NCBI GenBank assembly: GCA_947652605.1
Contig: OX393576.1
Coordinates: forward strand, 51,870,966-51,934,965
Source of the DNA: Elmis aenea
Lineage: Eukaryota; Arthropoda; Insecta; Coleoptera; Elmidae
Length of the DNA: 64,000 nucleotides
Direction: 5' to 3'
Positions 21,701 to 32,100 of the stretch are shown piece by piece. The position numbers were made by a program, and so were the translations under genes. Position 1 is the stretch's first letter. Each line of letters begins with the position of its first letter. The notes beneath the pieces were generated by a model, which saw nothing but the letters and a program-made list of their open reading frames with translations, was not told the origin of the DNA and ran no database searches.

Positions 21701-24700
21701 CAAATAATTTTTGAAACAAAATTTAGTTTTTAATTAAGTGTGCCGTGACCGGCATAAATGAATTATTATTGTGTCAACAATTGTCCAAAAAACGTTTTTG
21801 TAAATTTTAGTTGACATTTGGGCTGCTTTAATAGACCTTAAAGGTTGCGAAATTGGTTTTTTGACAAAAAGTCCATTTTTTTAAATGGAACGATGGTGGC
21901 TCATGCGGGTATTTAAATAGAGTATTTTCTGACGAACTCAACAATACCAATAGCTTGGTATTTTTTTAGGAGCAGGCATTAAAATTTCAAATTATTGTAA
22001 GATTTTGGGAAGATATCCTAATAATCATAGTTGACTCTGCTCAATGGCAACAAAACAAATGCTGATTGTTGTTGACAACTGTCAAAATAGTCTTTATTAA
22101 ACGGCTGGTTTTTTCATTGTGATTTTCTTAATTTAGAATAATCAATATAAAATACAAGTATGGCGTTTTTTTCAAAATCACATAAAATTGACATGTTGCT
22201 AGTTTATGGTGAGTGTAAAAAAAATTCTACTGCAGCTGCGTTCTTGTACCAGGAACGGTATCCCTAACGAAGACATCCAAGCAGGCAATATTTTCAGAAG
22301 CTTGAAAACGCCTATCGAACTGAGGATAACGATGAAGAAACATTTTTAATTAGTGAAGAAGTTGAAATTGACGTACTAGCGTATGTACAATTAAATCCAA
22401 CAGCTTCAACAAGAGAAGTTGGGTTTAATTATGGCGTGTGTCATCAATCTGTACAAAGAATTTTAAAAAACCACAAGTTTAAATCTTACAAGTATGTTTT
22501 GAATCAATATCTTTACGAAACGGATCATAATCGTCGACTTCAATACTGCAATTGGCTACTTGCTAATATTCAACAAAATCCGCAGTTCCATCGTAATATA
22601 ATATTTTCTGATGAGAGCAGATTTACTAATAATGGAATGTTTAATAGAAACAATACTAGGTATTGGTCTGCAGAAAATCCTAGAGTAGTTAGACAACGCA
22701 ACTTTCAAGAACGGTTTGGATTTAATGTTTGGATAGGCATGTTGGGAAACACAATTTTACGACCTATTATTTTCGATGGTACACTAACGGGTGAGCGTTA
22801 TTTGGCGTTCTTGCAGAATGAAGTGCAGGAAATGTTAGATGAATTACCGTTAGCTCGCATTCAACGATTGTTTTTTCAACAATATGGAGCTCCTGCCCAT
22901 AACTATAGAAATGTAGTAGAACACCTCAACAATCAATTTGCGGAAAAATGGATAGGAACTAATGGACCCATCAAGTGGCCTCCAAGGTCACCTGATTTAA
23001 CACAGCTAGATTTTTTTTTGTGGGGCCATATTAAAAATCAAGTTTACAACACAGTGCCTACTACATTAGAAGATTTAAAAAATAGGGTTATTAATGCCGT
23101 TAACCACGTGACTCAAGAACAACTTGATCGTGTGTTAGAGACAACAAAAGCTATTATGTATAGAACAACACGGAGGACACATTGAACATTTACTTTAATA
23201 TTGTGATTAATATGTACTTATACCATAAGGTTTTGCTAACAAGCAGTTAATTTTTGTTGCAAATTTGTGAATAAATTAGTTTTTTTGTTCTTAAAAGTTT
23301 CTATTAATTTTGAGTTGTTAGTGATCGTCTTGAAAAGAGTCAACACAAAAAATGCATTTGTTTTGTTGCCATTTGGCATAGTCAACTATGATTATTAGGA
23401 TATCTTCCCAAAATCTTACAATAATTTGAAATTTTAATGCCTGTTCCTAATAAAAATACCAAGTTATTGGTATTGTTGAATTCGTCAGAAAATACTCTAT
23501 TTAAATACCCGCATGAGCCACCATCGTTCCATTTAAAAAAATTGACTTTTTGTCAAAAAACCAATTTCGCAACCTTGAAGGTCTATTAAAGCAGCCCAAA
23601 TGTCAATTAAAATTTACAAATCGTTTTTCTGACACTTTTTGACATAATAAAATTCAATTTATGCGGGTCACGGCACACTTAATAAAAAATTAAATTTTGG
23701 TTCAAAAATTATTTGAGGTTATAAAAATTAACCAAAGTGGTACAGTTGTATCCAAAATCGTTTCCTCTTTTCAAAAATGTAAAAATATACAGTGTGTTCC
23801 ATTTAATATAACAAAGTTATGGCCATTTCCGGCGAAACCGGAAGTGAAACAAAAGTGTACCTATGTTCAAATAATCCAGTTTTTTGCAAATGTTACATGT
23901 CTAAAATTTCATTTGTCTAAATTCAAAACTAAAGAAAAAAAAGGGGGTGAGCCTGATTTCAGTTACACCCGGTATAGGGTGTTTCATAATTGAATGCTGA
24001 TCCTTAAGGGTATTATTCCTTGGATGATTTTAAGAAAAAAAGTTTATATCAATGTAGGTCCGCAACAGCCGTATTTTTGAGATACAGGGTGTTAAAAGTT
24101 GAAAAAAATATCGGTTTTTTCGTAATATCTTTAATGCAACTTTAGATGTTTTTTTGAATTTTAGTAGGTACTAACTAGGCATAAAATCGCATTATTTTTA
24201 GAAAAAAAATTGTTCTTTTTCTTCCATTGGCGTCCGTACTAACATGTCCTTGAATATTTTAATGAAAAAAAAGATACGCCACTGTTTTTTTTCAAACTAA
24301 ATGTTATTTTTATAATTTTGCTTTATCTCTTAGTAAAAATGGCTCCTGACTTTTTTTTGTCCGACGAACGGTTTTCGAGTAAAAAAATAAAAGGCTATTA
24401 GGTACTCTTGAAGAGTAAAAGAGTACATTTCACTTTAGTTTTTGTTTTTAATAATCAAGTAAATACATTCAAGGACATGTTAGTACGGACGCCATTGGTA
24501 GAAACGAAACAATTTTTTTTCTGAAAAAATGTGTTTTTATACCTAGTTAATACCTACCTACTAAAATTCAAAAAACACCCTGTATCTCAAAAATACGGCG
24601 GCTGCGGACCTACATTGATATTAACTTTTTTTCTTAAAATCACCCAAGGCATAAGACCCTTAAGGATCAGCATTCAATTATGAAACACCCTGTATAAGGG

Positions 24701-27700
24701 TACTTAAAAATCACTTATATTTTTAAAGCGTTTCTGGTAAATAGACTAGACCAATTTTAATGCTCTCGTCTCTTCATGAAGAGATGAGAATCTTGTAATG
24801 GTTAAGCACTTCAACAATAAATCGTTCAGAAATAAAGCAATTGTGAATAATTCTGTTAACATAATTAAATTGATTCCTTAAATAATTCAAGAATTTATAA
24901 TTTTTTGTATGTTTTTTGGCTACTTACTTCATCAATATAGTTTTATTTTTACTGCATCCTAAAGCTTTAATCAGAGTTAGTTGTTCGTGAGCTAGATTAG
25001 TGTTTGTAAATTTATCCCAAAGGAAGTCCCAATTATCAGGGCTTTCGTCCATTCTTAGAGCAGTGCAGTAGACCACATTTCTTATGCTGGGGTGTATACT
25101 AAAACGAAAAGTTTGCATAAATGTAATAAAACTCATGAGTTTTATCTTTACAATGTGTTGTTCTTTTTGTAGTTGTTGAACATTTCGGTCGCTTTATCTA
25201 CACAGTCAGGCAGTTCCATTTGGCATGCCCAATTTAGTGCAAGTTCTTTTTTAAAAACGCTTATTTGACCTTCGTTTTCTTCCACGTTGAAAGTAACGTT
25301 TTTATATAATTTGTCCATTAAATTCACTATATGTTGCTAAAAACAAATAAGTTGATAAAATTATAATCTGAACCAACAATTTTTGGGGTAAAAATTTTGT
25401 AATATAGGGTGTCCAAGATTACAATGTATTGCGATTTAATACAGATTTAATTAAATGAAGGTTATGCCCATTATATTTAAAACTTTAAACTTTCCACATA
25501 GAATTTAATTTTCATGAAATTTTCAGATTATTTGTTTGATTAATAACTGGTTTTTAAGTACATTACTTAAACATGTTTACCGGTGAATCTTATACAGAAT
25601 ATAATCAATCTTACCTTTCACGAAATCCATATAATTTTACACGTTTTTCTTGGACACCCTACGCATTTATTTTTAATAGTAATAATAATATACGTTTTGC
25701 CTCTCTCAAAGGGGATACAATAACTTACATCTAACAAATCAGATAATTTAGCATCTCCTATTCGCTGTTTTAGAAAAGCGAACGCTGTAAATGCTGAACT
25801 CCAAGGATAGTATTCAATTTCTTGAGATAAATATGATGAAACGTCTAATGCCCTTTTGTAAGTGACGATATCAGCTCGTGCCAGATTTAAAACATCATCC
25901 ATGATTTGGGCTCGATTAAGAACATGGATTTCATTATAATCTACACCCTTCAGTGCTTCTTCAAGTTTGTCCCATAAAATGTTATCGTAATTTACTCTAT
26001 AATACGCTAAAATTAAATGTAATTGAATAATTTCAACGGCTTGAAAATTAACTCAGTGTTCTTTGTAAAACATAAAAATAATATTAAAGTACTAAAGAAT
26101 ACTGGGTGTACGTTATTTCAAAAAAAGGTTGTATGCAACAACAGTGCTCACCTGTTTCTTGGATGTTTAAAATAACCCATCCACTTTCTCCATTTAAAAT
26201 GTTGCTGATATTACTACTTGTTTCTGGGGAGAGCCATAATTGTGTTGTTGTGTTACTAAAATCTGGATTTAATGATGTGGTATAGGTTATTGGGATGTGC
26301 CATTTCTCATCACTATCTGCCAAAGAATCCCATAGAAAGCGTTCCTAAAATTATTTTGAATTTTAAGTATAAATCTATAACAGCTCCATTAAAAAATCTT
26401 TGAGGTTTTTTGCAACAAAAACCGTTTTTTGAAGTAGATCTATGCCATGTTAATTATTTAATTGAACATCTCATATTTTATTATCTATACATCAAAAAAT
26501 TAAACAGTTTCGAGACTCTCGTTTTTATATCAGTAGCTTTTTAAATTATTTCTTTAAAATCAATTGTAGCAACAATCACCACTGACAGTGTAGTTTATCT
26601 ACTTCGAACTACGTATATTTATTTACTTGAATAAAATTTTATGATTAAACATTGAAGAAAGAAAATTTTCTGCTGATAGATAAACGTGGGTCCCAAAACT
26701 GGTATACAGGGTGTCCCAGCCAAGACGAATTATTCGATAGCTCTGTTATTAGTAATAATATTAAAAAAAGTTAAATATAAAAGTTGTTTGTAATCATTTA
26801 CTACATAACCTAAAATTATTTTCAACTATACACAGTGTTTTATTTTTGCGCTCTGATACTAAACATTGTTTTTTTTATATAGAATACCCTGTATAGTTTG
26901 TAATTTTTGGATGTAAAATTAAATTTTGTTTCAAAAATATTATAGCTTGTTTATGTCTAAAATGAACCGTTTTTGAGTTATTAACGTTTTTTAGAAAATT
27001 TTGACAGATGCGGATGCAGACCTTTATGACAATATTTATATTTATTAACGTAACAACACCAGAGCAATTTACTCTAGTATTTTATTAGACAATAGTGTGA
27101 TAGTGACTGTTGACTAGTTACATTTATAAAATAATATACTGGGTGTTCGTTATACTCGGTCCATTTCGCTAAACTTTAAACGCATATAAATCTTTTTTTT
27201 TTTTAAATAGAACGCCCTATATATACTTTTACATTTTCTTGTACAAAATTTAATTACCTTTCAAAGTTGTTAAGCATGTTTCATGTCTAAATATAATATT
27301 TTTGAAGTTATTTCGTTTCTTATGATTATTTGCGAGTATTTTACATAAAATATCGGTAGTAGCCTTTGAGAATTCAAAACAATTTGTATGAACTGTCAAC
27401 CAGAACAGTTAATCGGCACAATTTAAACTATTATGCCAATAAAAATCCATATTTTTTAAGAACTGTAGATATACAGCATTCTGGTGTTATTTGCTGCCAT
27501 TTATGCTGAGTATCTACAACTCTTAAAAAATATGGATTTTTAGTGGCATAATAGTTTAAATTGTGCCGATTAACCATTCTGGTTGACAGTTCATACAAAT
27601 TGTTTTGAATTCTCAAAGGCTACTACCGATATTTTAGGTAAAATTCTCGCAAATAATTATAAGAAACGAAATAACTTCAAAAATATTATATTTAGACACA

Positions 27701-29060
27701 AAACATGCTTAACAACTTTGAAATATAATTAAATTTTCTACAAGAAAATGTAAAAATATATAGGGTAGCCTTTAAAAAAAAAAAACATTTATATGCGTTT
27801 AAAGTTTAGCGAAATGGACCGAGTATAACGAACAGGGTGTATATTATTTTAAAAATGTAACTAGTCAACAATTACTATGACACTATTGTCCAATAAATTA
27901 CTAGAGTAAATTGCTCTGGTGTTGTTACGTAAATAAATATAAATATTTTTATAAAGGTCTGCATCTGTCAAAAATTTTCAAAAAAACGTTAATAACTCAA
28001 AAACGGTTCATTTTAGACATAAACAACCTATAATATTTTTAAAAGAGAATTTAATTTTACATCCAAAAATTACAAAATATACAGGGTGCTCTATATAAAA
28101 GCAATGTTTACTATCAGAGCGCAAAAACAAAACACTGTGTATAGTTAAAAATAATTTTAAGTTGTGTAGTAAATGACTACAAACAACTTTTATTTTTAAC
28201 TGTTTTAATATTATTACTAATAACAGAGCTATCGAATAATTCGTCTTGGCTGGGACACCCTGTATATTTTTTTAAAGAATCTATTTCACCCACAAATCAT
28301 ATTTCTTTATTACACCGATATGTACTTACGATGTGAAGAGCAACTCGGTTATTTTTATAACGCGCATTCGGATATACCGCAGGATTTTTTTGTGTCTTTC
28401 TTGTATTGACGCTCCCAGGTGTGGGGGCAAATAAAAATACTAGAAATGTTGTTGGAATACTTATTGGATACAATAATATTAATCGTAAATTGTAATTGTA
28501 ATTGATTTGAGAGCATAGAATCTTTTCTGGGTGCATTATTGTAAAGCAATTGTAATTTTTTTGTTTTGCATGTTTTTGCTGATAGGTGGACAAAGTTTGT
28601 TTTTAATTTATAGTTTATAAATAACAAATAAAATTTAAAAAATTAATTGTTTATACTAAAATATAATAATGTTATCATAGAACGCGGGTCGGTTACACCC
28701 CCGCAAACCCGCGTTATAACCGGCTTCCACTGTATTTAGATTATTGATTTTAGTTTTATCGCTGTTTTTTTGCTAATATTATTGACTAACCTGTGTAAGA
28801 ACTGCATCTTTTCCGTTCATCGTAACTGTTACGACAGGGTATCCGGGTTGTTCAGTCCAAGTTGTCATAACATCTTTTACACTAGCTGGTAAATCTAACT
28901 TATCAGCGTAGGCTTGCAACGCGTTCCAAAGATGTTGAGGACCTACATTTTGGTAGGTACTAAAATAATTATAAAGTTTAAGTTTAGTTTCAGAATATCA
29001 AAAAACGAGATAATTACATATATATTTCTTATAAGAGAAGCTTTGGGAGGTCGCATTTAA

Positions 29061-29157
<97 letters not shown>

Positions 29158-32100
29158 TTTTTTTTTTATTTTTTTATTTTTTTTTTATTTTTTTTTTATT
29201 TTATTTTTTTAATTTTAATTTTTTTTTTACTTTTTAAGGCGAGGTTTAAGGTAGGTAGTTCAACATATTTTATGTTAACCATAGCTGTGTTCATAATTAA
29301 TAGTTAATAGGGGAAATGTGAGGGATGCTTAGTTGCCTGTGGCGTATGGTGTTTAGCCGTTTCCACTAGAGGTGGGTAAACACAATTTCATTCCTTGGTT
29401 GTTTAAAAACCTTGCATTATTTCCAAGAAAAAACTATTTTTGCTTACAAAAGCCTCTTAAACCAGATAGATATGTTAACGATTAAGTATTATAATACTTA
29501 CTTATTTGTTAAATGAAATGTAAGGGCTTCCATGTAATTGTCATGTCCCATAATGTATCTCATCATTCGAACAATACTTCCTCCTATAAAAGATCAGCAA
29601 GTTTCAATAAATGTATGTAGTTATATTTATTTTACACTTGCCTTTGTAATAGGTAATTTTGTCAAATTTATTGCTGATTTCTGAAGGAGTTGAAGCGCTG
29701 GAAGTTAATGGCAATGCAGATTTTAATGCGTCTCTTGCAAAAATAAATTGCTGTTGTTCTACAACAAACTGCTGTTCCATTTCCCAATCTGGTAGTAACT
29801 ACCGATTAAAAAGTTAAAATTACGTAATTTGTAATGACTTTTGGTGGGATTATGTAGGTTTATATGAACAGCTACAATAAATATCATGGATCTCTGTACA
29901 AGGGTTGTAGTTTTTATGGGATGCTCATTACATTTTGTGTGAAAAAATGGTTTTACTGTAAAGAACTAAAAAGTTTTGCTTTGAAATACCTGGTCAACGA
30001 AATAGTATTCGAAATAATCGGCGAACCCTTCGTTAAGCCATGTTGACGACCACCAATCCATTGTCACCAAATCGCCAAACCATTGATGAATTTGTTCGTG
30101 AGCTACAGTGCTCGCTACTTTCTGCTTATGGGAGTGAGTGGAGTCCAGTTCATTCCAAAGCAAATCCGCTTCTCTGTTTTTATTTATAAAAAAGAGTTAA
30201 AAATAGTTATGAATGTATTTTTTTTGGCAACAATTTTTCGTTTATTCAAGATTTTTCTTTATCAAAATCAGAAAATTCGCAGCGATTTGAAAATACGCAG
30301 AAATATTTGTAGAATTTAATTATTTATCATTTAAGTATTCTTTCTGGCTTCGGACCATTCAATTTTACAATTCCCATTGATTTAATTTGATTTAATGAAA
30401 CTATAATGTTGTTCAGAAGTGTCAGCAATTTTTAAACTAATTTTGACCGATTTTGCTTTGAACGTGGTTTTTATCATCAAGTACACTTTAAATACAAAAG
30501 TACGAGCTGCTAAACGTGTATTTTCTTATCAAACGAATTACAAAAGATAATAATAAATGCAAGAGAAGTTTTGTTTGCTGTTTTGGTGACCAATATTATT
30601 TTCGGCGGTCCAATATATAATCTTTATCGTACCCAAATCAAAACTCAACCCCTATAAATATTTTTTTTAAAACTCGACCTGGATCAGAAAATAATTTTTC
30701 CTAATACTTAAAACAGTTTGTACTGTTTTCAATTCTTGTTTAATACGATTGTTTCGTTCGCGTTTTGTCTGTGCGGTTTAACTCTGTGATTTAAAAATCT
30801 TAAGATAATAATAATTGTTACATAGCAAAATTATTTTCTACATAACAGCAGAAAGTTTTGGGCAAAGGTCAGTGTTTACGTTAAATTAAACCAAATTACG
30901 CTACAAACTTGTCTTTCTGTGAATGAGTAACAAACTTTGTAAGTCGCTCCAAGCTACAAGCAATTTAGTAGTTCTGAATTAGTATAAGCAGTTCTAGGAG
31001 ATCACAACTGGTTACCAACTGTAAAACAATTATTACGAGGGCATCTAACCTGTACATTATAAGGCCCCAGTTTTCCATAGCACCAAATGCAAAGTCGGGA
31101 ATAGCGACAAGATCTAGTTTTCCGATGTTGTGTGTAGCATATTCGATTCCAAATGCTTCCTCAAGCTTTTTCAAAATCTGCGGTCCCATAGTAAAGCTGT
31201 AGTTTGCTGTTTCGATTCCTTCAGGTCGAGCCCACACGGAATATTTATCTTCTTCATTAGTAAGATTAGAGAAATCCGATACCATAAAAGCTACTATATA
31301 CGTGGACATCCGAGGAGTTATTTTAAACTCCGATTTTACTCTTGATTGACCGATTCTAAACACTTTGATATTTAGCATGTTAAATGAATATCTGATGCAT
31401 GTTTTTTTACCTTTTTTGCGTTTCAAGTGGTGTGTTGCAGTTGGATTTCAAATTGTCCGGATGCTCTATGGAAATTTTAAACCTTGCCTTGTAACTGGGT
31501 TCGTCGAAACATGGGAAGGCCCTTCTAGCATGAGTAGGTTGAAATTGAGTAGTAGCAATCCATCTTAGGTCATTAATTTTAGTTGATATTAAATTAGTTG
31601 AAATTATGAGGCATTTTAAAAACGGAAATTAAATTACGTTTTATAGAACCAAACTAAACGTACAGGGTGGTCCAAATTCGATGGCATTACAAGGTTATCT
31701 CGCTTAATATTCAAGATAGAGAAACGGTGAAACCACCAAAATTGTGCAATGTTTTGAGACTAACTGGGAATCGTTTTAAAAATTTTCTATCATTTCCGGT
31801 TTTGAGTGATTAGAAAAAAAAATTGTTTTTGGGCATAATTGTGTCATATCTCCGTTACTGTTGTAAACATAATAAACATAAACATTTGAACATAAGATAA
31901 CAACAATACATATAGTCAAAATCAGCAGTTATGTAGTGCTATATTGTTTTTTAAATGTTTTGTTTAGATCTTATGTATATACAGGGTGGTTCACATAGAA
32001 GGGCCACTATTGGGATCTCGTAAACGGCAAGAGCTACAAAGAAGTTTAAATAAGACAAATTGTTTCCCATTCTGAGACCTATTAGGTGATGCTTTAATGT

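Noticed and set aside
27431..27616. 61-codon frame in the centre of the hairpin
   Set aside because: It spans the symmetry point of a palindrome; the frame is made by the inverted arms and has no protein-like features.
29060..29236. ATT run as a CRISPR-like or regulatory array
   Set aside because: It is a plain microsatellite with no spacers.
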